A stretch of 27,356 nucleotides of DNA from DATDWC01 sp035289805 (GTDB taxonomy: Bacteria > Patescibacteriota > Gracilibacteria > Peribacterales > Peribacteraceae), in the NCBI GenBank assembly GCA_035289805.1, contig DATDWC010000046.1, forward strand, positions 1-27,356, written 5' to 3'. The notes under the pieces were generated by a model that was given only the letters and a program-made list of their open reading frames with translations, searched no databases and was not told the origin of the DNA. How positions within the stretch are numbered: the first letter of the stretch is position 1; each line of letters starts with the position of its first letter. Positions 1 to 7,253 of this stretch are shown here, one piece after another. The position numbers and the translations under genes were made by a program.

Positions 1-1008
1 CTTCACCGAGGTTTCACTCTGATCGAACTTCTGCTTGTCATGAGCATCATTGGAGTGCTTGCCGGAATCGTCGTCGTTGCACTTAATCCTTCCCGCCAAT
101 TTGCATCAGCACGCAATGCGCAACGCCGGAGCGATGTAAAAACCATTTTGGAATCGATCCATCAGCATGCGATTGATCAGGAAGGAATTCTCCACTCCGG
201 CATCGATACGACCTGGCGGATGATCGGCACGGAAACCACGGGATGTTCCGATACGTGCGGTCTCATTGCCGAAGGGGGAGGAGGACCCACGAGCGTCACG
301 CTCTCACCCGACGCGGATACCTTCATCTACGAAGGATCGCAAGGAACGAACTATGGCGGCAATAGCCAGCTCTGGACTGATCCCTGGCAGCTTGGGAACG
401 CACGGCGCAGCCTAATTCACTTTGATGTGAGCAGCATTCCCTCTACCGCTTCGATCAGTCTCGCAGAACTCAATCTTCTGGAGGCGGATACCCAGGGCAC
501 CACCCGCACCGTTGCCATTCATCGTAAAACTGCCTCGTGGACCGAAAACGGTGCGACGTGGAGTAATGCAGCATCGAGCTATAACGGAGCTGCGACTAAC
601 GCAATCTCTGTTTCCTGGAGTGGAACATTCACATGGAACACGTGGAACGTGCAGAGCGACGTGCAGGATTTCGTGGATGGATCGTCGCCGAATGAGGGGT
701 GGCTTCTCAAAGATACCGCCGAGGGAACATCGCAGTTCCGGTGGCAATTCCATTCACGCGATGCGGCAAGTTCCGCCAATCGTCCCACGCTCGAGATCAC
801 GTATACCAATACCGCCGGAAGCACAGCGGCATCGTGTCTTGATCTCACCTCCGTTCTCCCCGGAACGTACGTCTCCTCCATCCCAGCAGATCCCCGTTAC
901 GGGAGCGGAGCGAGAACACAGTATGCGGTGCGTAAGAACAGCGAAGGACATCTCCTGGTGCGCGCCTGCCGCGCGGAACTTGGAGAGGAGATCGCGGTGG
1001 AGCGATAG
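1..1008 (+). CDS. Type IV pilin-like protein with DNRLRE-like insert (5' end missing)
   Basis: The reading frame is open from base 1, so the true start lies left of the window; 335 residues are visible. The first codons give the class III signal RGFTLIELLLV, with the conserved Glu at +5, followed by a hydrophobic helix. This is the N-terminus of type IV pilins and pseudopilins, which are cleaved after the Gly and assembled in the inner membrane. Residues about 99-267 look like a DNRLRE/CBM96-type beta domain (opening DADTFIYEG, then a RSLIHFDVSSIP stretch, WTENGATWSN, and a closing RPTLEITY). The last ~58 residues (CLDL to AELGEEIAVER) are nearly repeated in the next gene. Cysteine pairs (CSDTC; SCLDL and RAC) bracket the insert. 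Inferred role: minor pilin or surface adhesin. Family assignment is firm for the pilin N-terminus and moderate for the insert. Confidence 0.85.
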   Translation, partial: LHRGFTLIELLLVMSIIGVLAGIVVVALNPSRQFASARNAQRRSDVKTILESIHQHAIDQEGILHSGIDTTWRMIGTETTGCSDTCGLIAEGGGGPTSVTLSPDADTFIYEGSQGTNYGGNSQLWTDPWQLGNARRSLIHFDVSSIPSTASISLAELNLLEADTQGTTRTVAIHRKTASWTENGATWSNAASSYNGAATNAISVSWSGTFTWNTWNVQSDVQDFVDGSSPNEGWLLKDTAEGTSQFRWQFHSRDAASSANRPTLEITYTNTAGSTAASCLDLTSVLPGTYVSSIPADPRYGSGARTQYAVRKNSEGHLLVRACRAELGEEIAVER

Positions 1009-1021
1009 GGGGATGCGAGCG

Positions 1022-1034
1022 TACAATCGCCGAT
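1022..1034 (+). promoter_or_regulatory. Leaderless-type -10 box TACAAT for second pilin gene
   Basis: TACAAT (1022-1027) is followed by 7 nt and then ATG at 1035. There is no convincing Shine-Dalgarno sequence. The spacing matches the pattern seen at many other starts in this window, so transcription probably begins at or next to the A of ATG. Confidence 0.5.
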
Positions 1035-2258
1035 ATGGTTGTTCGTGTGAAGGAGGGTTTCACCCGTCTTCGTCCCGCATCCGCGGAACTTCGCCGAGGT
1101 TTCACCCTAATTGAATTATTACTTGTCATCAGCATCATCGGCATTCTCGCAGGCATTGTCATCGTGGCATTGAGCCCTTCGCGGCAACTCGCGCAAGTGC
1201 GGAACGCGCAACGCCGGTCGGATGTGCGCGCCATTGCCGCCGCCATCGATCAGTATGTGCTCGATCAGGGCGGGGATGATCTCCCTGCGGGACTCGATAT
1301 AACGCTCCGCGTGCTTGGAACGGCAGGGGGCGGATGCAGCGTTCCCTGCGGGGGAACACAGGATGTCGGCAGCGTGAGTATGGATAGCATTGCGGCGCTC
1401 TGGCATCTCGATGAGACCTCCGGAACCATTGCCGATAACTCCGGGAATAGTCGCAATTCCGCTGTCATCAGCGGCGTGACGTATGGGGCGACGGGACACC
1501 TCAATACAGCTCTTTCATTCGATGGCAACGACTACGTGGATTTTCCGACAATCTTTCCCCATGACAGCGATCCCAAAGCATCCATTGATGAGGTGACATC
1601 GTCGGCATGGTTCCGGACATCCTCTCCTCCTTCTGCGGATGCGAAAATCGTTTGGGTGGGATGGGGCGGCACCATTGCCCTGCAGATGAATAGCACCGGC
1701 GTCGTGAGCGTATGGATCAAGCAGACGAAGAATGGTGGTACGAACTACGACGGATCATGGCACGGTCAGAATTCGGGATTGGCGACATTCGCGGACGGCT
1801 CCTGGCATCACATCGCAGGCAGGTATCATCGAACGGAAAACACGCTCAAGCTGTATGTTGATGGCGATCTCCTCGGCACGAATACGGGAATGAACGCAAG
1901 CGAGTACCTCTCCGATCCGTCCACGAACCATCCGCCGATCATCGGTGCGGCATCGCTGTGGACGGGGGCGCGTACCAACTACTTTACCGGCGACATCGAC
2001 GAGGTGGCGCTCTGGAGCCGCGCCCTCACAGACCTCGAGATCGAGGGGCTCTCCGGCCAGGGAGAGGAAATGACCGCTGCTGCGTGTCTGGATCTTTCCC
2101 CCTCACTCGTTGATACCTACCTTGCATCCATCCCGTTTGATCCAAGCGATGGCGATGCGACACGTACCTCCTATGCGGCAAGGCGCACCGCGATTTCCCA
2201 TACATACGTCCGTGCATGCAGCGCAGAACTCGGTGAGGAGATCACAGTGGAGCGATAA
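1035..2258 (+). CDS. Type IV pilin-like protein with LamG-like insert
   Basis: 407 residues. A 22-residue leader ends in RRG, then FTLIELLLVISIIGILAGIV gives the prepilin peptidase site (cut before Phe23, Glu at +5) and the hydrophobic helix. Residues about 118-340 resemble a LamG/concanavalin A-like jelly roll (ALWHLDETSGTIADNSGN near the start, ALSFDGNDYVDFP, WHHIAGRY, LKLYVDGDLLGT, GDIDEVALWSRALTDLEI), a fold that commonly binds glycans or proteins. The C-terminal block (CLDLSPSL to AELGEEITVER) matches that of the upstream gene. The ATG at 1035 is preferred because a TACAAT box sits 7 nt before it. It lies 26 bp after the upstream pilin and runs into the SLH gene. Inferred role: a minor pilin or adhesin presenting a binding domain outside the cell. 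Confidence 0.87.
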   Translation: MVVRVKEGFTRLRPASAELRRGFTLIELLLVISIIGILAGIVIVALSPSRQLAQVRNAQRRSDVRAIAAAIDQYVLDQGGDDLPAGLDITLRVLGTAGGGCSVPCGGTQDVGSVSMDSIAALWHLDETSGTIADNSGNSRNSAVISGVTYGATGHLNTALSFDGNDYVDFPTIFPHDSDPKASIDEVTSSAWFRTSSPPSADAKIVWVGWGGTIALQMNSTGVVSVWIKQTKNGGTNYDGSWHGQNSGLATFADGSWHHIAGRYHRTENTLKLYVDGDLLGTNTGMNASEYLSDPSTNHPPIIGAASLWTGARTNYFTGDIDEVALWSRALTDLEIEGLSGQGEEMTAAACLDLSPSLVDTYLASIPFDPSDGDATRTSYAARRTAISHTYVRACSAELGEEITVER

Positions 2259-3286
2259 TGCATCATTCAGTATACTTTCGAAAGATGCGCGTGCGATTAC
2301 TCCAAGCCCTAGCCCTCGTCCTCACCCTTGCCCCCATTTTTTCACATGCAGCGCAGTCCTTTTCCGATGTCCCCCCATCGCGCGAGGAATTCGCCGCGGT
2401 GGAAGATCTTAAGACACGCGGAATCGTGGAGGGGCGCCCCGATGGAACATTCGGACCCGATAGTTCAGTCAACCGTGCAGAGGCAATCACGATCGTTGTG
2501 CGTGCCGTTGCCAATGCCAATAATTTACCTGTCACAAAGAGCTGCTTCCCCGATGTTGCGGATGATGCGTGGTACGCACGCACTGTGTGCTATGCCTTTG
2601 ATCTCGATTGGGTCTCCGGCTACCCCGATGGCACATTCCAGCCGGTGCGAACGGTCTCCAAGGCGGAATTCCTTAAAATTCTACTCAATGCCTATGGAGT
2701 GGATGTCTCTATAGTCCATGAGTTCCGTGACCCACTTGCTCGCGATGCTGGAAATCCTGAGGAGTGGTACTTCCCATTTCTCGCCACAGCACTCTCATAC
2801 TCCATGACGAGTGCGGATTCGTTTGGGAACTTAAATCCGGGAGCAGCGCTCACCCGTGGGCAGGTGGCATTGATGATGGAGCGATTCTTTCTCTACCGTG
2901 AAGGGCGAAGGACTCAGGAACTCCTCACCTTTGCAGAGAAGGATATTCGCTTGGTCTTTTCCTCTCTCGATGCGCTCGAGATTAATCGAGCAGCGATGGC
3001 GGCAGCGCGAGTGCGGCTTGCAGTCTTCGGTGCCTCTGAGCGCCAGCCTGATGCGGCAGTGATACGTGCAACCGGAAAACTTGCAGAAGCGCTTAAAGCA
3101 CTTGCTTCAGCCTACCGCTTCACCGAGAGCGGCAATCTGGATGCAGCTCTCCAAAATAGTCAGGGAGCTTACCTCTTAGGGGACGAAGCAGATTCCCTCC
3201 ATGATTCTGTGCGTCCGTACACGGATCGTGTCCGCGCGTATGCGCATGATCTTGCGAATGATATCCGGGAGTACGAGAAGGAGTAG
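2258..3286 (+). CDS. Secreted SLH-domain protein
   Basis: 342 residues from the ATG that overlaps the previous stop (TAATG), or 333 residues from ATG 2285. The upstream start has GGAG 5 nt before it, suggesting coupling. The downstream start has TATACT (2271-2276) 8 nt before it and gives a cleaner signal peptide (MRVRLLQALALVLTLAPIFS then HAAQ). Three S-layer homology repeats follow: FSDVPP to VNRAEAITIVVRA, FPDVADDAWYA with SGYPDGTFQP to SKAEFLKILLNA, and a weaker one ending LTRGQVALMMERFF. SLH repeats usually bind secondary cell-wall polymers at the cell surface. The remaining ~130 residues are Ala-rich and helical, perhaps coiled coil, with no domain I recognise. Its place behind two pilins suggests a joint cell-envelope role. 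It ends 2 bp before the convergent sufU-like gene. Confidence 0.85.
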   Translation: MHHSVYFRKMRVRLLQALALVLTLAPIFSHAAQSFSDVPPSREEFAAVEDLKTRGIVEGRPDGTFGPDSSVNRAEAITIVVRAVANANNLPVTKSCFPDVADDAWYARTVCYAFDLDWVSGYPDGTFQPVRTVSKAEFLKILLNAYGVDVSIVHEFRDPLARDAGNPEEWYFPFLATALSYSMTSADSFGNLNPGAALTRGQVALMMERFFLYREGRRTQELLTFAEKDIRLVFSSLDALEINRAAMAAARVRLAVFGASERQPDAAVIRATGKLAEALKALASAYRFTESGNLDAALQNSQGAYLLGDEADSLHDSVRPYTDRVRAYAHDLANDIREYEKE

Positions 3287-3288
3287 CA

Positions 3289-3696
3289 TCACTCCTCCGC
3301 TACCGTTTCTACCCAGCTCTGGAGCTTCTCCCCTCGTGCTTTATGAATTGCGTTCTTTGCTGTGTGCAGACTCATCAACGCACATTTAAACCTCCGTGGA
3401 CCGATTGGAACACCAAGCATCGTATAGATATTATCCTTGGTGAGAGCGAGGAGTTCTTCCTCTCTTTTTCCTATGAGTTCTTCACTCAGGATCGACATGC
3501 TGGCTTGCGAAATCGCGCAACCGGTACCGGTCCACGCAATTTTTGCGACGATGCCGTCTTCAATCAAAAGCGAGAGATGGAGCTCATCGCCGCACGCATG
3601 GTTCCATTCTTCATGCTTGATGGTCGCATTCGGTAGTTCTCCGCTGTGACGCGGATGGCGAAAGTGATCGAGGATGTTCTCGGCGTAGAGATCCAT
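3289..3696 (-). CDS. sufU: Iron-sulfur cluster scaffold protein, IscU/SufU type
   Basis: 135 residues. The start MDLYAENILDHFRHPRHSG is typical of the NifU-N/IscU/SufU fold. The metal ligands Cys35 (in ACGDE, with Asp37), Cys60 (in GTGCAIS) and Cys105 (in RRFKCA) are all present. As in SufU, a Lys (104) precedes the third Cys where IscU has His. However, the ~18-residue insertion that Bacillus SufU carries before that Cys appears to be absent, so it is intermediate between the two types. It would receive sulfur from the SufS desulfurase encoded 0.6 kb upstream on the same strand. TATAAT on the minus strand lies 17 nt before the ATG, leaving a leader of about 10 nt. The symbol is by context; iscU is the alternative. 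Confidence 0.85.
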   Translation of the reverse strand: MDLYAENILDHFRHPRHSGELPNATIKHEEWNHACGDELHLSLLIEDGIVAKIAWTGTGCAISQASMSILSEELIGKREEELLALTKDNIYTMLGVPIGPRRFKCALMSLHTAKNAIHKARGEKLQSWVETVAEE

Positions 3697-3758
3697 AAGC
3701 GTCTATTGTGCGTATTATACGAGAATTTAGCGATCATTGCTTTTTTATTAAAAAGTGC

Positions 3759-3770
3759 TATAAAGATAGT
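3759..3770 (+). promoter_or_regulatory. Leaderless-type -10 box TATAAA
   Basis: TATAAA (3759-3764) is followed by 6 nt and ATG at 3771. It lies in the short divergent region shared with the minus-strand TATAAT box of the sufU-like gene (about 3714-3719). Confidence 0.5.
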
Positions 3771-4295
3771 ATGTCTTCTTCCGATGAACGTGATCCATGG
3801 GATGAGGAAACGGGTCGATGGAATGCATCAGAGGTCTATCCTTCTCTCGCCGCGGAGTGGGAAAAAATGGTAGAGGAGCATTGGCATGCTCTGCCCCGGG
3901 CTTACCACAATTCCATGACGAACATGGAAGATTTCTCCCTCGACTTTTCCTTGCAGCGGTTCGACCAACTCTTGCAATTGCCTCCGCTGGGTACAAAGCA
4001 CATCGTGGAGCGTTATCGTGTGGCGCAGATGCCTCTCATTGCTGCGCAGCGTATTCTCGACGCACAGCGACACCATAGACGTGGTATTCATCATGAGACT
4101 AATCTTGCAACACGCACGCAAGAGCTCCATACCGCACGATGCACGCTGGAAAAAGCAAAAGAGCTCCTGCCGACGTTTCCTGTTACTGAAGAACTTGCAC
4201 AGCTCTTTCCTGGTATTCACGAAGTTCCCGCTCAGATAGAGCGCTTAGACATCCAGCTCAACCCACATCGTCCTACGCAAGGTTCGACGCAGTAA
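3771..4295 (+). CDS. Uncharacterised helical protein between SUF genes
   Basis: 174 residues, not recognised. It starts MSSSDERDPWDEETGRWNAS, is rich in acidic and aromatic residues in its first third, and then becomes strongly helical with Gln, His, Arg and Leu (residues about 90-150, perhaps coiled coil). There is no signal peptide or membrane segment. The start at 3771 is chosen because TATAAA lies 6 nt upstream; a longer frame opens at 3708 but would include the promoter. The 3' end overlaps the convergent sufS gene by 23 bp. Its position between sufS and the sufU-like gene, on the opposite strand, could hint at a link to cluster assembly, but nothing in the sequence proves it. Confidence 0.65.
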   Translation: MSSSDERDPWDEETGRWNASEVYPSLAAEWEKMVEEHWHALPRAYHNSMTNMEDFSLDFSLQRFDQLLQLPPLGTKHIVERYRVAQMPLIAAQRILDAQRHHRRGIHHETNLATRTQELHTARCTLEKAKELLPTFPVTEELAQLFPGIHEVPAQIERLDIQLNPHRPTQGSTQ

Positions 4296-5556
4296 AAAAT
4301 TCAATGGCTTCCCGGATGATTGTGCACGTCTGATCAATCTCCTCTTTCGTGGTATAGATTCCAAACGACATCCGCGTCGTCGCCGGATGCCCAAGTGAAT
4401 GATGGAGCGGTTGCGCGCAGTGATGCCCTGCTCGTAGGCAGACCCCCTTCCGCCCGCAGTACTCGGTGAGATCATGAGGATGGATGGAGCTTGTAGCTTG
4501 TAGCTTGTAGCTTGTAGGTGTACCTGTCGTACAAATGAAACTGATGCAACTTGCAATGCATTCTGGATCCTTCGGACCGAGGATAATGAGTTCGTCGATC
4601 TCTGAGAGCTTCTTCAGCGCATACGCAAGGAGTGTCTGCTCATATTTTTGGATCTTCTCCCACCCGATTCCTTCCAAAAAATCAATCGCAGCATGAAGCC
4701 CCACTGCTTCCGCAATGGGGGGAGTGCCCGCTTCGAATTTCTCCGGAAGATGGGATGGGGTGAAGCGATCGGTGAAGACTTCCTGAATCATCGTGCCGCC
4801 TCCAAGGAACGGAGGCATGGCTTCAAGAAATTTCTCCTTGCCATAGAGCACGCCGATTCCTGTTGGTCCGTAGACTTTGTGGCCAGAGAATGCGAGAAAA
4901 TCGCAATCCAGAGCCTGTACATCGATTGGCGCATGGGGGGCGAGTTGCGCCGCATCAAGGAGAACAAGGGCACCATGCGCGTGTGCGAGCTTTGTGAGTT
5001 CCGTGGTAGGAGTTTTTATTCCAAGGACATTACTCACACAGGTGAGTGAGAGGAATTTTACCTTCCCTTGCTTAAAAATCTTCTTCGCATCATCCATTTT
5101 GAGCATTCCATCATCCTCGATCCCAATCCATTCCACCCCGATTCCGATTTTCTCTTTCAGTTGGAGCCATGGGACGATGTTCGAGTGGTGCTCGAGGAGC
5201 GAGAGGAGCACAACGTCGCCCTTTCTCAAATTCTTCTCTCCCCAAGATCGCGCAACGAGATTGATGCTTTCTGTGCAGTTCTTTGTGAAGATAATTTCGC
5301 GTGCGGTTTTTGCATGCAAAAATTTTTGCACTCGTGTACGCGCAGCCTCAAACGCTTCCGTCGAACGTTCCGCGAGTACGTGCATTCCACGTTTCACGTT
5401 TGCATTCTCCTGCTCGTAGAATGTTGTCATCGCATCGATGACCGTGCGCGGTTTTTGGGCCGTTGCGGCGGTATCCAGGTACACGATGGGATGCCCATCG
5501 ATATCCTTGGAAAAGAGGGGAAACTCCGCGCGTATCGTGGCTCCGAGATCTGTCAC
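4273..5556 (-). CDS. sufS: Cysteine desulfurase SufS
   Basis: 427 residues, slightly longer than the usual ~405-415. It is a PLP-dependent class V aminotransferase fold that removes sulfur from cysteine for Fe-S assembly. Visible marks are YLDTAATAQKP near residue 26, NCTESINLVA, LLEHHSN, the PLP-lysine motif FLAFSGHKVYGPTG near residue 230, and the catalytic loop VCLRAGHHCAQP close to the C-terminus with the active Cys. Just before that loop the protein has about 12 extra residues (TSYKLQATSS region), encoded by four in-frame copies of a 7-bp repeat. The start is GTG, with TAGAAT 8 nt upstream and no ribosome binding site. It follows sufD by 11 bp, so co-transcription is likely, and it overlaps the convergent gene ending at 4295. 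Confidence 0.95.
   Translation of the reverse strand: MTDLGATIRAEFPLFSKDIDGHPIVYLDTAATAQKPRTVIDAMTTFYEQENANVKRGMHVLAERSTEAFEAARTRVQKFLHAKTAREIIFTKNCTESINLVARSWGEKNLRKGDVVLLSLLEHHSNIVPWLQLKEKIGIGVEWIGIEDDGMLKMDDAKKIFKQGKVKFLSLTCVSNVLGIKTPTTELTKLAHAHGALVLLDAAQLAPHAPIDVQALDCDFLAFSGHKVYGPTGIGVLYGKEKFLEAMPPFLGGGTMIQEVFTDRFTPSHLPEKFEAGTPPIAEAVGLHAAIDFLEGIGWEKIQKYEQTLLAYALKKLSEIDELIILGPKDPECIASCISFICTTGTPTSYKLQATSSIHPHDLTEYCGRKGVCLRAGHHCAQPLHHSLGHPATTRMSFGIYTTKEEIDQTCTIIREAIEFFTASNLA
4488..4515. repeat. Heptanucleotide tandem repeat AGCTTGT x4 inside sufS
   Basis: Four perfect copies of AGCTTGT on the plus strand (ACAAGCT on the coding strand), followed by a partial AG. A 7-bp unit is not a multiple of three, so gain or loss of one copy would shift the sufS frame shortly before its active-site cysteine. 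Confidence 0.9.
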
Positions 5557-5567
5557 CAGAAGAGATT

Positions 5568-6305
5568 CTACCGTTCTTTTTGGTACTTTTTCGCAATTTC
5601 GGCGAGGATTTTTTCTCTCAGGCTTTCATCCGGAATTCTCTCCACCAATGCCCCGAGGAATCCTTCGATGTACATCCTCCGTGCGATGCTTTTGCCGATG
5701 CCACGTGATGCAAAGTAGAAGAGATCCTCTTCGCTCACTTTGGAGACGCTGGCACTGTGGCTCGCCTTCACATCGTTCGTCTTAATTTCGAGTCCCGGCA
5801 CCGCATTCACTTTGGCCGTGGGATCAAGCATCAAAGTTTTTTCGGTGAGGTAGGTATTAGTTCCTCCGCCGTTTTTGGTGATTTCGATGAATCCGGTAAA
5901 CCGTGACTCCGCATGGCCCTCCGCAACACCGTGTACCGTGATTTCGCCACGTCCGTTTGGGGCATCGAAGATATTGCGCGCAGAGAGGGTCTGCTTCTCG
6001 TAATCTTTGCCGTAGAAGATCCAATCAATTGTGCTCTCACCACCCTCGCCTTCGATCCGTGAAACAAGATTTTGGATGAAATTCTTCCCTCCGAGCGAAA
6101 TATTACAGACATGCAGAATCGCCCCCTGCTCTACCGTGCATTGCTGATGGATCTCGATATTTTCCTCATTCTTCGAAGAAAACAAACAGAGGAGATCCAC
6201 AGAGGCATTACTTTCCACATGAATCGTAAGCTTGGTACTCTCCGAAAAAGGACAGAGGATGGGCTGATGATGTTCTCCGGCCGGTATGCGAATAGTGCGT
6301 TCCAC
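5568..6305 (-). CDS. sufD: SUF scaffold subunit SufD
   Basis: 245 residues, shorter than typical SufD (about 400), so the N-terminal helical part is reduced. The core is the SufB/SufD beta-helix: GGEITVHGVAEGHAESRFTG, LTEKTLMLDPTAKVNAVPGL, and the C-terminal hallmark EIKTNDVKASHSASVSKVSEEDLFYFASRGI followed by an ARRMYIEGFLG helix (cited in parts). SufD pairs with SufB and SufC in the SufBC2D complex that assembles clusters in the cytoplasm. The GTG start at 6305 is supported by GATAAT 6 nt upstream; an in-frame stop lies within that box. It sits directly upstream of sufS and downstream of sufB, separated from sufB by an opposite-strand gene. Confidence 0.9.
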   Translation of the reverse strand: MERTIRIPAGEHHQPILCPFSESTKLTIHVESNASVDLLCLFSSKNEENIEIHQQCTVEQGAILHVCNISLGGKNFIQNLVSRIEGEGGESTIDWIFYGKDYEKQTLSARNIFDAPNGRGEITVHGVAEGHAESRFTGFIEITKNGGGTNTYLTEKTLMLDPTAKVNAVPGLEIKTNDVKASHSASVSKVSEEDLFYFASRGIGKSIARRMYIEGFLGALVERIPDESLREKILAEIAKKYQKER

Positions 6306-6317
6306 TGGGGGATTATC
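6306..6317 (-). promoter_or_regulatory. Leaderless-type -10 box GATAAT for sufD
   Basis: On the minus strand, GATAAT (plus positions 6312-6317) precedes a 6-nt spacer and the GTG start at 6305. The box contains an in-frame TAA, so the protein cannot begin further upstream. Confidence 0.5.
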
Positions 6318-6354
6318 CCATAGATTTGTGTATGCACTTTATCTCTCTGTTTCT

Positions 6355-6387
6355 TGCATAAAATGAATAATATGATATAATTTTCTT
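6355..6387 (+). promoter_or_regulatory. Promoter with -35 TTGCAT and -10 TATAAT
   Basis: TTGCAT, a 16-nt spacer, TATAAT (6376-6381), 6 nt, then ATG at 6388. This is one of the clearest promoters in the window and predicts a transcript starting at the ATG. Confidence 0.6.
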
Positions 6388-7224
6388 ATGCCGCTCACCG
6401 AGACGCCAAATCTTCCTGAAGAATCCAAGCTCTTTGCGAAAGATATGACTTTTCGCTTTGCGCTCACTCGATTATTTCAGAAGGCTGTGGATTCGTTCCC
6501 GAATGCACTTGTGGTATACGCATCCTCAAAGCAGGTGCTCCATGGGGGATTTAAGGAAGCTCTTGAAATATTTACAGGAAAAATTATCGAAGGATTAAGA
6601 GGAAGTGGTGATACCGCCAATCTTCGTATCAGAGCGACGGTGTTTGCCTCTGAATACTTTGATCACCATCTTCCAAAAGAAGCAAATATCAGAGCATCCA
6701 CTCTTTCATTGCATGGGGGCCCACCTCTCGATGTGAGCGCAATTCTTGCGCAGAATTATGATGATATACGAAAGCAGGTCGTGAATGCGATTATTGAGGG
6801 AGTCATGGAAGGTTTTCCGTCGGAATCGAATTCTGCGAAAGTCGCGAATGTCATGACAGATGAACTCACGAGTGTGCTCCATCAGCGAGCAGAAGTGGTT
6901 GTTCAAGAGCAACGGCATCTTTCGGATGGAGCTGAGGCAGCTTCCGAACATATTCCTTTCCGGGATTTTATGGATCAAGTCGTTGCAGCATCGGGAAAAG
7001 AGATTGATGATCCAACACTTGCGAGAAGCTTTATCGATTCTGTGCGCCCAATTCTTGAGGATGGTGATGTGCGTGCAAGGGCAGCTCAAATTCTGCTCTC
7101 GCAGGAGAGATATCTACAAGAACATCTCTCAAATCTTTCTCCTAACCAACTTCTTCGTATTACACAATATCTCGCAAAATTGTGGTTTACCCTGGGAAGG
7201 CAGTTTCCACTCTCAAAAGAGTAG
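6388..7224 (+). CDS. Uncharacterised soluble protein between sufD and sufB
   Basis: 278 residues, no recognised family. It is mostly alpha-helical, with no signal peptide, membrane span or cysteine cluster. Notable stretches are MTFRFALTRLFQKAVDSFPN near residue 20, a central region DIRKQVVNAIIEGVMEGF, and a C-terminal LSPNQLLRITQYLAKLWFTL. The start is fixed by a strong TATAAT box 6 nt upstream. The gene runs opposite to its SUF neighbours and ends at a 24-bp perfect palindrome shared with the convergent sufB. Codon use and base composition look somewhat more AT-rich than those of the SUF genes around it, which may point to different ancestry. That is an impression and was not computed. Confidence 0.75.
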   Translation: MPLTETPNLPEESKLFAKDMTFRFALTRLFQKAVDSFPNALVVYASSKQVLHGGFKEALEIFTGKIIEGLRGSGDTANLRIRATVFASEYFDHHLPKEANIRASTLSLHGGPPLDVSAILAQNYDDIRKQVVNAIIEGVMEGFPSESNSAKVANVMTDELTSVLHQRAEVVVQEQRHLSDGAEAASEHIPFRDFMDQVVAASGKEIDDPTLARSFIDSVRPILEDGDVRARAAQILLSQERYLQEHLSNLSPNQLLRITQYLAKLWFTLGRQFPLSKE

Positions 7225-7248
7225 TATACTATTCAATTGAATAGTATA
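7225..7248. repeat. Perfect 24-bp palindrome between convergent genes
   Basis: The half-site TATACTATTCAA is followed directly by its reverse complement TTGAATAGTATA. It starts one base after the stop of the plus-strand gene and ends 5 bp before the sufB stop. It has no loop and no T-run, so a classical intrinsic terminator is uncertain; a bidirectional transcript end or protein-binding site is possible. Confidence 0.85.
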
Positions 7249-7253
7249 ATAAT

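Noticed and set aside
512..1246. Several overlapping open frames on both strands across the pilin genes
   Set aside because: They are shadows of the pilin genes, with no promoter pattern or family resemblance.
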